In this document: positions 15,997-24,933 of the stretch, in pieces
How positions within the stretch are numbered: position 1 is the stretch's first letter
How the letters are laid out: each line of letters starts with the position of its first letter
Source: Motilimonas cestriensis
GTDB lineage: Bacteria; Pseudomonadota; Gammaproteobacteria; Enterobacterales; CBDFNC01
Reading direction: 5' to 3'
Length of the DNA: 64,000 nucleotides
Assembly (NCBI RefSeq): GCF_021295315.1
Contig: NZ_JAIMJA010000013.1
Coordinates: 1-64,000, forward strand
Made by a program: the position numbers and the translations under genes
The notes under the pieces: generated by a model
Databases searched by the model: none
What the model was told of the DNA's origin: nothing
What the model saw: only the letters and a program-made list of their open reading frames with translations

Positions 15997-17124
15997 TTAG
16001 CTTGGTTTGCTGCTAACTAAGCGCACTTCATTGGGTAATACCTCACATGACAGCTCGGCATAATTCCATTGGTAAAACTTCCTGTCGATTAATGCAAGTT
16101 CGGCGTCGCTGAGAGAAATAACTTTATAGTCTTGGCCGCCGCAGTAATGACAGTTGTCATCATTTGGGGGGCGCGCAAACTTGCACCTTTCACATAGCCA
16201 AGCTTCTTGGTGACCAAGGGCTTTTACGGCGTTAACACTGGCAACTATGGAAGCTCGCCGTTGTTTGGTTTTGTTGGCAGCGGTTGCTATCGCTGCCTGC
16301 TGTGCCTGACGCTCAGCTTGTTCATATTGTGCTTGCTGCTGGCGTTTCAGTGCTAGATCGGCGGCCATTTCGAGCTGGCGTTGTTGCGCTCGTTCTAGCG
16401 CAGCGGCTTGTGCTTGTTGGCGTTGCGTTTCTTGTTGTTGCTGGCGCGTTTTTTCTATTTTCAGCGCTTGTTCTTGCTGTGCTTGATGTAATGCTTGGCA
16501 CTTATCCTCAAACACTTTTTGCCGAGGGTGATATAACCACTTTTTATTATTGGTTGTCACAAGCAAGTGGTTGATGATGGCGCTCTTAGGGTTTTGTTGA
16601 TGCTCATTAATTATGCTAATGAGTGGCTGCATATTGATTTGTACTGTGGGCAGGCCTTGATAGCCGTGAGTGTAACTGTGGCCTAAAAAGTTCAGTATCA
16701 CAGCTAACTGATAGTCACCGACTTCAAGCACGATAACATCAGCACCTTTAGTTATTTTTGTGCGAGGAATAGTTACTTGTTGGTAGTTAACTTTAGCGCT
16801 TTTGGTGATGGGGTAGGTGGCTGTTTGGCAGCCTAGATCGCAGCTAAATTGGTAATCATAATCAGGGGTGACAAAGGTTTGATGGGAGGTAAATAAGTTG
16901 CGCGACATCCAAAATAACGAACGTTGTAGGTTGATTTCACATAATGCCGCGGCTTTGCCTTTCTCATGGGCAAAATGATGTTGCTTAATGTTACCTTTTT
17001 TAGCGATAACAGGGGTTTTGCAGGCATAACACACACAGCCACAAGCGGCGCCTCTGGGCACATCTTCAACAAAAACCATCTCGTTGCTGGCGTGGTCAAG
17101 CGCAAACGGTATCAGTACACTCAT
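15997..17124 (-). CDS. CoiA-like N-terminal domain protein with coiled coil and zinc ribbon
   Basis: The 375-aa protein starts at 17124, where GGAGGAAGA precedes the ATG. Residues about 25-65 contain CGCVCYACKTPVIAKKG and HHFAHE, the cysteine-pair plus HFAH motif of the CoiA/competence-nuclease N-terminal region. Residues about 205-295 form a long glutamine- and alanine-rich coiled coil. The C-terminal CERCKFARPPNDDNCHYCG is a zinc ribbon. The middle, FSCDLGC to VIVLEVGDYQLAVILNF, may be a degenerate restriction-like nuclease fold, but no catalytic set is certain. It stands alone. A DNA-linked role is an inference. Confidence 0.65.
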   Translation of the reverse strand: MSVLIPFALDHASNEMVFVEDVPRGAACGCVCYACKTPVIAKKGNIKQHHFAHEKGKAAALCEINLQRSLFWMSRNLFTSHQTFVTPDYDYQFSCDLGCQTATYPITKSAKVNYQQVTIPRTKITKGADVIVLEVGDYQLAVILNFLGHSYTHGYQGLPTVQINMQPLISIINEHQQNPKSAIINHLLVTTNNKKWLYHPRQKVFEDKCQALHQAQQEQALKIEKTRQQQQETQRQQAQAAALERAQQRQLEMAADLALKRQQQAQYEQAERQAQQAAIATAANKTKQRRASIVASVNAVKALGHQEAWLCERCKFARPPNDDNCHYCGGQDYKVISLSDAELALIDRKFYQWNYAELSCEVLPNEVRLVSSKPS

Positions 17125-17364
17125 TCTTCCTCCCTCTGTTAGTATTAGAGAGAACCAAGTATCGGTCAATGTTATTTAATTTCAAACGGATAAGGTTGAG
17201 AGCTGTTTTTGAGAATGATGCGCCAAGCTGACTGATGGCTAAAAAATTGACAATTGAGCAACTTGATTTGTGCTATACCTTGGAAGACTAGGCATGCTAA
17301 TGCATTTGTTTGCCCCTTCGCTGAAGCCATCGAGAACCTACTCCAAGTAGCATAGGAGGATGTA

Positions 17365-18144
17365 GTGAAGTATTTAATTTTACTGATCAGTTTGTGGCTT
17401 GCTCCGGCTTATGGTTGTGACCATACCTTTAAAGTGAGCATTGATTCTTGGCCGCCATTTTTTGTTAAAGAGCAGGAAGGCTGGACTGGCTTAGACGTAG
17501 AGATTTTAAAGCAGGCGATTGCAGGTGCAGGTTGCCAAATTGAGTTTGTTTATATCCCCCCTCGGCGCGGCCTTAAATACATCGCCATCGGCAAAATAGA
17601 TATTATGATGGCAGCTTCATATACCAAATCTAGAGCTGAATTTGGTTATTTCAGCACCCCTTACCGTGATGAGCTTATTGGTATTATGATGCCTAAAGGT
17701 TTATCTAACCTTTATCCTGCTAATCGCCTGACTGATATTTTTAACCAAGATATTTATCTATCCACCCAGCGTGGCGCTTGGTATGGAGATGAATTTGAAG
17801 AAATTAAGAAATCACTCCGATTTCAAAGCAAAATTCACTATGCCAACAGTGAGGCGCAAGCGATTGACTTGCTTATGCACCAACGTGTAGATGGCGTGGC
17901 TACGGATGTAATGGCTGGTTTGTTTAAAGCGCGAGAGCTTGGTTTTTCCGGCAATATTGAGTTTCACCCTTATTTGTTAAATAGCAGTAAAGTCAGCTTT
18001 TATGTCAGTAAAAAATCGGTGCCCGAAGCGCTGTTTAACAAACTAAATGACAGCTTAAATAATTACTTAGAAAGCGATGAGTACAAAGCGCTGCTATCGA
18101 GTTATTTGCCAAAGACTTTGTTTCAAAACTCTAGCCTTGAGTGA
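17365..18144 (+). CDS. Periplasmic solute-binding protein, SBP_bac_3 (PBP2) family
   Basis: The 259-aa protein has a signal peptide (MKYLILLISLWLAPAYGC) and the SBP_bac_3 pattern: FKVSIDSWPPFF, GLDVEILKQAI, PPRRGLKYIAIGKIDIMMAAS, a hinge region and VDGVATDVMAGL. The domain binds amino acids or small acids in ABC import or acts as a sensor ligand domain. No permease or ATPase is adjacent, so it is an orphan. GTG start with AGGAGG five bases upstream. A bidirectional terminator follows. Confidence 0.85.
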   Translation: MKYLILLISLWLAPAYGCDHTFKVSIDSWPPFFVKEQEGWTGLDVEILKQAIAGAGCQIEFVYIPPRRGLKYIAIGKIDIMMAASYTKSRAEFGYFSTPYRDELIGIMMPKGLSNLYPANRLTDIFNQDIYLSTQRGAWYGDEFEEIKKSLRFQSKIHYANSEAQAIDLLMHQRVDGVATDVMAGLFKARELGFSGNIEFHPYLLNSSKVSFYVSKKSVPEALFNKLNDSLNNYLESDEYKALLSSYLPKTLFQNSSLE

Positions 18145-18195
18145 ATTTGGCTGATTTTTCTATCTTGGTTTTAGTCTAAATAATGGTTTTTATTG

Positions 18196-18219
18196 AAAGG
18201 GGCGTAGCCCCTTTTTTCA
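18196..18219. terminator. Bidirectional terminator between convergent genes
   Basis: AAAGGGGC and GCCCCTTT pair around GTA, followed by a T-run on the plus strand and preceded by As that give Ts on the minus strand. Confidence 0.85.
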
Positions 18220-18225
18220 TCAGGC

Positions 18226-18942
18226 TTAGTTAGGTGTAAAACTAGTGAGTTTGTAGTGCCCACCAATAATATTTTGATCATTGTAGTTGGTTATTTCAAC
18301 CGTAGATACACCAATACAGGACGTTTTTAATTTGTTGTTCCAAGCCCCTTCTTCTAGGTAAACAAGGCAATCATTGTAGCTTAGGTCGCCATTACTCCAT
18401 TTGGTGAAAGCCAAAGGGGTGTATCTAATTATCTCTAAACTTCTCGGGGGTATTGGACTGTGATTATAACAAAAGTCATCCGTTACAGTGTCATAGTGAG
18501 CGACAGCGGTAGCTGTTTCGCCAAGTCTAGCTGATTGCACTTTTGTGTTCAGAGTATACGTATCCTTGAATTTGAGACTACAATTGGACGCTGTAGTTGT
18601 CACTGTGACGCTATTTTCCGTAAAATCAGACCGCACCATTTTCCATACTTCTTCACCATTTGTATAATCTGTTTGTGATAAGGTATGTTTACCATCAGCC
18701 GTTATTATCATTTTCACTGAGCTTGTTTGAGTATCATTTTTGTAGGTGCCTTCAAGTACCGATGTCCCATTTGCTGCTGCTAAGTATTTTGATAAATCAA
18801 CTGTTTCGTTATCAATTATTTGACCCGTTTCGGTTATTACTGTTTTGCCATTAATTTTTATGTCGCCATGAACGTCTAGTGTGGCTGCTTGGGCAACGCC
18901 AAATGTACCTAAAGCGATGACAGCAAGTGCAATTTTACTCAT
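18226..18942 (-). CDS. Secreted protein, orphan, partner of the adjacent lipoprotein
   Basis: The 238-aa protein has a signal peptide (MSKIALAVIALGTFGVAQA). The mature start LDVHGDIKINGKTVI resembles a bacterial repeat used in phage-tail-like or beta-helix proteins. A threonine-rich beta domain then follows, with cysteines at ASNCSL, DDFCYN, NDCLVY and TSCIGV that could make two disulfides. The family is not recognised. It lies 22 bases after a small lipoprotein gene on the same strand, so they are probably one operon exporting to the envelope. Confidence 0.65.
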   Translation of the reverse strand: MSKIALAVIALGTFGVAQAATLDVHGDIKINGKTVITETGQIIDNETVDLSKYLAAANGTSVLEGTYKNDTQTSSVKMIITADGKHTLSQTDYTNGEEVWKMVRSDFTENSVTVTTTASNCSLKFKDTYTLNTKVQSARLGETATAVAHYDTVTDDFCYNHSPIPPRSLEIIRYTPLAFTKWSNGDLSYNDCLVYLEEGAWNNKLKTSCIGVSTVEITNYNDQNIIGGHYKLTSFTPN

Positions 18943-18964
18943 TATATTTTCCTGAATTATTGTT

Positions 18965-19255
18965 TTACTTGATTGTAAGATTGCCTTTAATTGTCAAATC
19001 TTGAGTTAATGTCAAAACTTGCTTATTTTCTGGCATTTCGATAGTTAAAGATTGATCGCTACGAATTTCGTCTGTATTTGCTAATACGCCTAGTATGTCT
19101 TCAATATTTGATAGGGTTGTATTTCCGGTTGGAATACTGGATATTGGTTTAGCTGGTTCTTTATCCTTTGTCTCGTCGATAGTTCCGCCTCCGCCACCAC
19201 ATGCACTTAGCAATGATGTAATAGCGATAGCGCAAGATATAGTTTTTATGTGCAT
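18965..19255 (-). CDS. Small lipoprotein, orphan
   Basis: The 96-aa product has a lipoprotein signal ending in LLSAC followed by a glycine tether (GGGGG). The short mature part ends DLTIKGNLTIK, a beta-strand repeat motif resembling the start of the next protein (HGDIKINGKTV). It looks truncated, as if a longer beta-solenoid had been split. No known family. It precedes the secreted partner by 22 bases. Confidence 0.6.
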   Translation of the reverse strand: MHIKTISCAIAITSLLSACGGGGGTIDETKDKEPAKPISSIPTGNTTLSNIEDILGVLANTDEIRSDQSLTIEMPENKQVLTLTQDLTIKGNLTIK

Positions 19256-19584
19256 TTACTCTCCGTGTGACATTAAATGATGGTCTCAGCAAATTTAAAG
19301 CCTTGTGAATTATTTTCAATCAATTTACTTTTTTAATGTGAGTTACATTTGCTGGTTTAAGCCTATGCGCCAGTACTGTGAGGATTGGTGACAAGGGCCT
19401 AAAAGTTTCTTATTTTCTGCTCTCTAACTGTTTGAAGTAGTGAGCGTCTATTAAACAAGAAGTGATAAAATATTCGTCGAATATCAGTAATATGGATGCG
19501 ACAGTTAAGCCATCTACAGATTTTATGGAGCGTGGTATACTAAGTGACTAAGACTTAATCGTTTATGCACTTGCCCTATGTTCC
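19256..19584. other. Intergenic region, no gene seen
   Basis: The region holds the upstream region of the lipoprotein operon and the end of the sugar-sensing operon. The only notable structure is ATATTCG-T-CGAATAT at 19470-19484, a short perfect palindrome of unknown role. Confidence 0.5.
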
Positions 19585-20892
19585 CTAAAACCCCTCTTGA
19601 CCTTGGCGTTTGCCAATATTTAACAGTTGTACCACCACTTGCTCGGCACTGATGTTGTCTTGGTAAAAATAGCGATACAGTAGCTGAATAATTTCGTTTT
19701 GTTGTTGCTCTGGTAGGGCCATTGAATCAGTCAAGCTGGGGACTAAGTTGTGCTCGGCTTGAGCGCGATCGAAATCTTGTTTGGCGGCTAAACTGCAGCT
19801 GTCAAAGCCTGTTAGGTCGATGTCTTGGCGCGCGGGCAGTGAGCCTTTCAGTTGATTAAATTGGCTTTGAAAATCTTTATTCATTAACAAGCTAGCCATC
19901 GCTTGGCTGACTCGTTTACTGTTATTTGCGCCCTGATGGAATAAGACAAAACTGTCCATGTTATAGATAAAACTGTTTTGTGTGCCCGGTGCGGCGGCGC
20001 AAATGTAATCTACATTGGCTTGATAGCCGAGGGCGGTTAGTTCACCTTTTACCCAGTCGCCTAACAGCTGGATGGCAGCTTGGCCTGTGGCTAAGTCGGC
20101 GGTCGCTTGTGGCCATTCTTGCGCCCTTTGTTTTGAGCCGACTATGTGTGACAGCTCGCGAAATAAGCGCAAGGTCGCCAAGGTGTTCGCGTTGTTAATG
20201 GTGTCGGGGTCTAGCTCAACAAACAGTTGTCTATATTCCTGCGCGCCGTGTAAGCCGAGCGTCATCATTTCAAAAATCATTGCCACTTGCCAAGGCTCAT
20301 GGCCAATCGCTAGTGGTGTGATTCCTGCTTGTTTAATGGTCTTGGCCGTGTCTATAAACTCTGGCCAAGTTTGTGGTACGGGTAAGTTAAGCTGGGTAAA
20401 GATGGCTTTATTTAGCCACATCCAGTTGATGCGATGTAGGGTCAGTGGGATGGCGACAAAGTGGCCTTGATAGCGATTAACACTTAAGGCAATATCGGGC
20501 AGACTTTGTTGCCATTGCTGTTGTTGGGCAATGCTTTCTAAATCGACTAAAAATCCCAACCGTGCCCATGAACTTATCGCCGGGCCTTCTATTTGCGCCA
20601 TTGATGGTGGGTTGCCAGCAATGGCGCGAGCTTGCAGTACTGTCATGGCGCTATCACCGCCACCACCACGCACTGCAAAGTCGCGCCAAACCATGCCATT
20701 AGCATTAACAGCTTGCTTTAAGGCGGCTGTAGCTCGTTGTTCTCCTTGGCTAGTCCACCAATGCAGTACTTCCACTTGCGGCTGGGTTTGTTGTTGGCTT
20801 AGAGGTATCACTTGAGCAATGTTTTCAGTGGCGTAACTAGCTTGGGTCAAGCAAAATGATAGGATAAATATAGAAAGAAAACCGAGTTTCAT
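19585..20892 (-). CDS. Sugar-binding protein (SBP family 1) encoded with the two-component system
   Basis: The 435-aa protein has a signal peptide and an extra N-terminal linker before [13 protein letters not shown]. It shares this and RGGGGDSAMTVLQ, AGNPPSMAQIEGP, LTLHRINWMWLNK, LLGDWVKGEL and APGTQNSFIYNMDSF with the GtsA-like protein at 30422-31663, so the two are paralogues. It begins three bases after the kinase stop with its own CGGAG ribosome site and has no permease beside it. This suggests it presents sugar to the sensor kinase instead of feeding an importer, as known for some periplasmic co-sensors. That role is inferred. Spare binding protein for the gts importer is the alternative. 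Confidence 0.85.
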   Translation of the reverse strand: MKLGFLSIFILSFCLTQASYATENIAQVIPLSQQQTQPQVEVLHWWTSQGEQRATAALKQAVNANGMVWRDFAVRGGGGDSAMTVLQARAIAGNPPSMAQIEGPAISSWARLGFLVDLESIAQQQQWQQSLPDIALSVNRYQGHFVAIPLTLHRINWMWLNKAIFTQLNLPVPQTWPEFIDTAKTIKQAGITPLAIGHEPWQVAMIFEMMTLGLHGAQEYRQLFVELDPDTINNANTLATLRLFRELSHIVGSKQRAQEWPQATADLATGQAAIQLLGDWVKGELTALGYQANVDYICAAAPGTQNSFIYNMDSFVLFHQGANNSKRVSQAMASLLMNKDFQSQFNQLKGSLPARQDIDLTGFDSCSLAAKQDFDRAQAEHNLVPSLTDSMALPEQQQNEIIQLLYRYFYQDNISAEQVVVQLLNIGKRQGQEGF

Positions 20893-20895
20893 GAC

Positions 20896-22341
20896 TTAAT
20901 GCTCCGGTAAGGTGAGGCTGACGATCAGGCCTTGTTGGTGGTGATTTCTTAGGCTGATGTCGCCGCCATGACTGCGGGCGATGCTGCGTGCTATGGTTAA
21001 GCCTAATCCTGTGCCTTCTTGCTTTTGCTTGCTTAATCGAAAGTATGGTTCGAAAACTTGTTGTTGCTGAGGCACTGGGATGCCATCGCCATAATCACGG
21101 AAATCAATATGCAGTTGTTGCTGCAGTTCGGTGATATTAATTTCAACTCGTTTACCGTATTTTATGCCATTTTCTACTAAGTTGTTGAGTAAGCGTTTTA
21201 GTGCCAGTGGTTTACCCAAATACTGTTGCTGTACTTGGCCATGAATGGTGACTTGTTTGTCGTAACGACCATAAAGTTCTGCGCTTTGCTGCAAAATATG
21301 GTTGATGTCGACAGGCTCTATGTCTTCGTGCAAGTCGGTATCGCGAATACATTGCAAAGCCCCTTTTACCATAAAATCTAGCTCATTGAGGGCGTTTTCA
21401 AATTTTTTCCGAGTAGCTTCATCGGGCAACATTTCGGTACGTAGCCGCAAACAGGCAATTGGAGTTTTTAGGTCATGAGAAATGGCGCTAAATAACATGT
21501 CGCGATCGCGCAGATAGTTTTTGATCCGTAAGCTCATTTTATTAAAGGCGCGGGTAGCCGTGATAAGCTCTTCACTGCCTTGTTCGGCCAGCTGCGGCGT
21601 GTCGAGCTGCTCGGTCATGGCGCTGGCGGCATTGGCCAGTTTGGCGATAGGTCGGATTTCTCGACGCACCACCAGCCATGTAAAAAATACTAATAATAGC
21701 GAAGACAAGCCCATAAAAAACCATTGTTTAGTGTCCATAAACGGGGTATCGAGCAAAACAAAAGGCGCGGGTAAAATAGCGGCCAAATAGAGCCATTCAG
21801 TGGGCGATATTTCAATCTGCATGACTAATATTGGTGGATTTAATTCACCCAGTGACAAGCTATAGTTAGCCCATATTTGAGGGACTTCGTCTAACCTGAC
21901 CTCAGTATTAAACACACGTAGATTTTCACGATCGGTAAATTCTAAGGTAATGGCCTGATCAGTGCTTAGTTCTTGATTAAGCACCTTACGAACTTCGCTG
22001 AGTACCATTTTTTTACGTTGGCTATCGGGTAAGGCTTGAATGGCAATTTCATGATTATTCAGCGATACAAAGAAACGTGAACCGCCCATTTTTCGCAGTT
22101 GATTTAAAGTTAGGTGGCGATACTCTAATGGCAGTGAGCTAAAAAAGGCGACGGTACTCGCGGCGCTAAGAGCAAGGCTATTAACTGTGCTAATTAAGCC
22201 TTCGTTTTCTTTAGCTGCACCTTGTCGATACCAAATGAGTGCGGTGAGGAACTGAGCGCTGATGATCACAAGCAATAATGTGGCCAACAAGCGTACCACT
22301 AAGGTGTTGGCTAAGCGTGGCTTCGTGGCATCAGACTTCAT
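20896..22341 (-). CDS. Sensor histidine kinase of an OmpR-type two-component system
   Basis: The 481-aa inner-membrane kinase has a first membrane span near residues 14-35, a periplasmic domain of about 140 residues, a second span (WFFMGLSSLLLVFFTWLVV), a HAMP-like region and a HisKA domain with SAISHDLKTPIACLR. A catalytic domain with LNNLVENGIKYG, FRDYGDGIP and GTGLGLTIARSI follows. The gene overlaps the regulator gene by 11 bases and precedes the sugar-binding gene by three. Context and domain plan resemble the GtrS/GltR glucose-response pair of pseudomonads. Ligand unknown. Confidence 0.9.
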   Translation of the reverse strand: MKSDATKPRLANTLVVRLLATLLLVIISAQFLTALIWYRQGAAKENEGLISTVNSLALSAASTVAFFSSLPLEYRHLTLNQLRKMGGSRFFVSLNNHEIAIQALPDSQRKKMVLSEVRKVLNQELSTDQAITLEFTDRENLRVFNTEVRLDEVPQIWANYSLSLGELNPPILVMQIEISPTEWLYLAAILPAPFVLLDTPFMDTKQWFFMGLSSLLLVFFTWLVVRREIRPIAKLANAASAMTEQLDTPQLAEQGSEELITATRAFNKMSLRIKNYLRDRDMLFSAISHDLKTPIACLRLRTEMLPDEATRKKFENALNELDFMVKGALQCIRDTDLHEDIEPVDINHILQQSAELYGRYDKQVTIHGQVQQQYLGKPLALKRLLNNLVENGIKYGKRVEINITELQQQLHIDFRDYGDGIPVPQQQQVFEPYFRLSKQKQEGTGLGLTIARSIARSHGGDISLRNHHQQGLIVSLTLPEH

Positions 22342-23044
22342 GTACGGCCTCAGCGTTGAGCATATAGCCTTGGCCGCGCACGGTTTTAATCAAGGCGCGG
22401 TCTTGGTCGTTCAGGTGATGGCGCAAGCGACTAATTTGCACATCAATACCTCGCTCTAGTGGCATTGCCTCGCGACCTTTGATAGTGGCAGAAATTTGAT
22501 CGCGATCTAGCAGTTGATTGGCGTGGCGTAAGAATAGGTGCAACAAGCTGTAATCTGCGCCCGAGAGCTGGTTGATATTGCCTTTCTCATCAATGAGTTG
22601 ACGGGTAAGAGTGTCGAGCTTCCAGTTGGCAAAACAAATGTAACGCGCTTGATTGAGGCCGGCATTAAACTGCGCCCGGCGTAGCTGCGCTTTAATACGT
22701 GCTAATAGTTCACGCGGACTAAAAGATTTAGTCATGTAATCATCGGCACCAATTTCTAACCCCACCACGCGGTCTGCTTCTTCTGCAACTGCGGTCAGCA
22801 TAATGATCGGCACACTAGAGCTGCGTCGGATCCAGCCGCATAAGCTAAAGCCATCTTCTCCGGGCAACATCACATCGAGAATGATTAAATCGGGATTGTG
22901 TTGTTGCAAACATTGGCGCATTTCAATGCCGTCGGCTGCGGTGAGTACGGTAAAGCCGGCATTGCCTAAATAGTCTGATAGGGCGTCTCTGAGTTCGGCA
23001 TTATCGTCTACTACTAACAGGGTTTTTGCGACTGCTGTTGGCAT
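22331..23044 (-). CDS. OmpR-family response regulator, first gene of the sugar-sensing operon
   Basis: The 237-aa regulator has a receiver domain (LLVVDDNAELRD, phospho-acceptor Asp in DLIILDVMLPGEDG, Thr in IIMLTA) and a C-terminal winged helix with LSGADYSLLHLFLRHA and DVQISRLRHHLND..LIKTVRGQGYML. The usual receiver Lys-Pro is Lys-Ser here (YMTKSFSPREL), an uncommon change near the active site. It likely controls the divergent ptsG and/or the gtsABCD-like operon. Pseudomonas GltR controls glucose uptake in this way. Confidence 0.92.
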   Translation of the reverse strand: MPTAVAKTLLVVDDNAELRDALSDYLGNAGFTVLTAADGIEMRQCLQQHNPDLIILDVMLPGEDGFSLCGWIRRSSSVPIIMLTAVAEEADRVVGLEIGADDYMTKSFSPRELLARIKAQLRRAQFNAGLNQARYICFANWKLDTLTRQLIDEKGNINQLSGADYSLLHLFLRHANQLLDRDQISATIKGREAMPLERGIDVQISRLRHHLNDQDRALIKTVRGQGYMLNAEAVHEV

Positions 23045-23079
23045 ACTTCCCTCGCTTTATTATTGTTATTTTTTAAACC

Positions 23080-23142
23080 TATTAAGTGTACTGAAACTGC
23101 TTGAACAAGGCACGCGTCGTTTTGTAAGCATTCGCTTACAAA
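23080..23142 (-). promoter_or_regulatory. Promoter of the regulator operon with a perfect palindromic operator (GacA/UvrY-like box)
   Basis: On the minus strand TTGTTC (-35, 23103-23108) and TTAATA (-10, 23080-23085) are separated by 17 bases. Upstream lies TTTGTAAGC-ATTC-GCTTACAAA (23121-23142), whose core TGTAAG-N6-CTTACA exactly matches the GacA/UvrY box consensus. It is centred at about -58. A related TGTAA-N8-TTACA palindrome is found before gtsA, so it may instead be the site of the regulator encoded next to it. Confidence 0.65.
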
Positions 23143-23381
23143 CTGCTTTCTCTATGTCACCTTCGCAAGACAAAAAGCCCATAGACTGCTAATGCGGGGA
23201 TAATTGAAAAAGAATTTTCCTTGGTGAGAGTGGGTTTTTGATAAACAAAATATCCTTTTCAAGGATGAAAAAGTTAAGCATGCAAGGATGTACTAGCTGC
23301 GATTTTGGTTATCCATAACTCACTCTGAAGTAAGAGCGTTATTAATCATTAGCAGTGCCTAAGTGGGCAGGGAGAAGGGAT

Positions 23382-24818
23382 ATGATCAGTAATATATTTG
23401 GTCAGCTACAAAAGGTGGGACGGTCACTGATGTTACCGGTATCGGTATTACCTGTGGCTGGTTTGTTATTAGGTATAGGTTCAGCCAATTTTAGCTGGAT
23501 GCCAGCAGCGGTAAGCCAAGTGATGGCGCAGTCAGGTGAGGCCGTATTTGGCTTTATGCCACTGCTATTTGCCATTGGTGTGGCGCTGGGATTTACTAAA
23601 AACGACGGGGTGGCGGCGTTAGCAGGCACGGTTGGCCTTGGCATTATGCTTGCCACACTGGGCGTAGCGGCAAAAATGAAAGGCTTAGAAACCACCACAG
23701 TGCTGGGTATAACGACCTTACAAACGGGGATTTTTGGCGGCATTATTATGGGCGGCGTCGCGGGCTTAATGTTCAATCGCTTTTACCGCATTAAATTACC
23801 AGAGTACTTAGGCTTTTTTGCCGGTAAGCGCTTTGTGCCGATTGTGACGGGGTTGGCTGCGATTGTGGTCGGCATAGTCATGGCATTTGTTTGGCCACCG
23901 GTGGGCGCGATGATCGATACCTTCTCTCATTGGACTGCGTACCAAAACCCAGTGTTAGCTTGGGGGATTTACGGCTTTGGTGAGCGTGCGTTATTACCGT
24001 TGGGTTTACACCATATCTGGAATGCGCCGTTCTTCTTCGAGGTAGGTAGCTATACCGATCCAGAAACAGGTAAGGTTATCACTGGTGAAGTGGCACGCTT
24101 TTTTGCTGGCGACCCAACGGCAGGGCACTTAGGCGGCGGCTTTATGTACACCATGTGGGCGCTGCCCGGCGCGGCATTGGCGATTTACCATACCGCTAAA
24201 CCTGAGAAAAAAGCCGTTGTTGGCGGTTTGATGTTCTCAGCCGCGTTAACCTCGTGGTTAACTGGGATCACTGAGCCGGTTGAATTTGCCTTCTTGTTTG
24301 TGGCGCCGGTGTTGTATGTGATCCACGCGTTTTTAACGGGGATTGGTTTTGCCATTACTAACTACTTGGAAATTCAGCATGGTCAGTCGTTTGCCCATGG
24401 TGCCATCGATTTCTTCTTGTTCTTACCCCTTTCGACTAAGGCTTGGTTGTTCTTAATCATTGGTCCATTGTGGGCAGCGTTTTACTATGTGTTGTTCCGC
24501 GTGGTGATCACTAAATTCAATTTAAAAACCCCAGGTCGTGAAGAGGCTGAAACCGAGCAAGCAGCGGTAGTGGTTGGCTCTGAGCTGGCGACCAATTTAG
24601 TGCACGCGATGGGCGGTAAGGCGAACATTAAAAATATAGATGCTTGTATTACTCGTTTACGCGTGACAGTGGCAGATATTGCTCTGGCGGATATTCCGCG
24701 CATTAAAGCCCTAGGAGCGCGTGAAGTGGTGGTGATAGGCGATAACTTGCAAGCCATCTTCGGCACCCAGTCGGACAATATCAAAACTGAGATAGGAGAT
24801 GTGTTGGCGTTAAACTAG
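23382..24818 (+). CDS. ptsG: PTS glucose-specific EIICB component PtsG
   Basis: The 478-aa protein imports and phosphorylates glucose. EIIC spans residues 1 to about 380 with [20 protein letters not shown] and FGLHHIWN-type blocks ([25 protein letters not shown]). EIIB follows, with the phosphorylated cysteine in [11 protein letters not shown]. It is closely similar to E. coli PtsG throughout. No EIIA is fused, so it needs a separate Crr. The start at 23382 has GGGAGAAGGGAT directly upstream. The 240-base leader has several AAGGAT and GGGA motifs, possible CsrA sites. A strong terminator follows. Confidence 0.94.
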   Translation: MISNIFGQLQKVGRSLMLPVSVLPVAGLLLGIGSANFSWMPAAVSQVMAQSGEAVFGFMPLLFAIGVALGFTKNDGVAALAGTVGLGIMLATLGVAAKMKGLETTTVLGITTLQTGIFGGIIMGGVAGLMFNRFYRIKLPEYLGFFAGKRFVPIVTGLAAIVVGIVMAFVWPPVGAMIDTFSHWTAYQNPVLAWGIYGFGERALLPLGLHHIWNAPFFFEVGSYTDPETGKVITGEVARFFAGDPTAGHLGGGFMYTMWALPGAALAIYHTAKPEKKAVVGGLMFSAALTSWLTGITEPVEFAFLFVAPVLYVIHAFLTGIGFAITNYLEIQHGQSFAHGAIDFFLFLPLSTKAWLFLIIGPLWAAFYYVLFRVVITKFNLKTPGREEAETEQAAVVVGSELATNLVHAMGGKANIKNIDACITRLRVTVADIALADIPRIKALGAREVVVIGDNLQAIFGTQSDNIKTEIGDVLALN

Positions 24819-24880
24819 ATTTTCCGGATACCTTTACGGCGCCATATTTTGGGCCAACAACAGCGTAAACCTTTCCATTT

Positions 24881-24904
24881 GCAGGCCTAGCGGCCTGCTT
24901 TTTT
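24881..24904 (+). terminator. Rho-independent terminator of ptsG
   Basis: GCAGGCC and GGCCTGC pair around TAGC and are followed by six Ts. Confidence 0.92.
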
Positions 24905-24933
24905 GGTGGAGAGCGGAAGTGTTAGTTATTACG

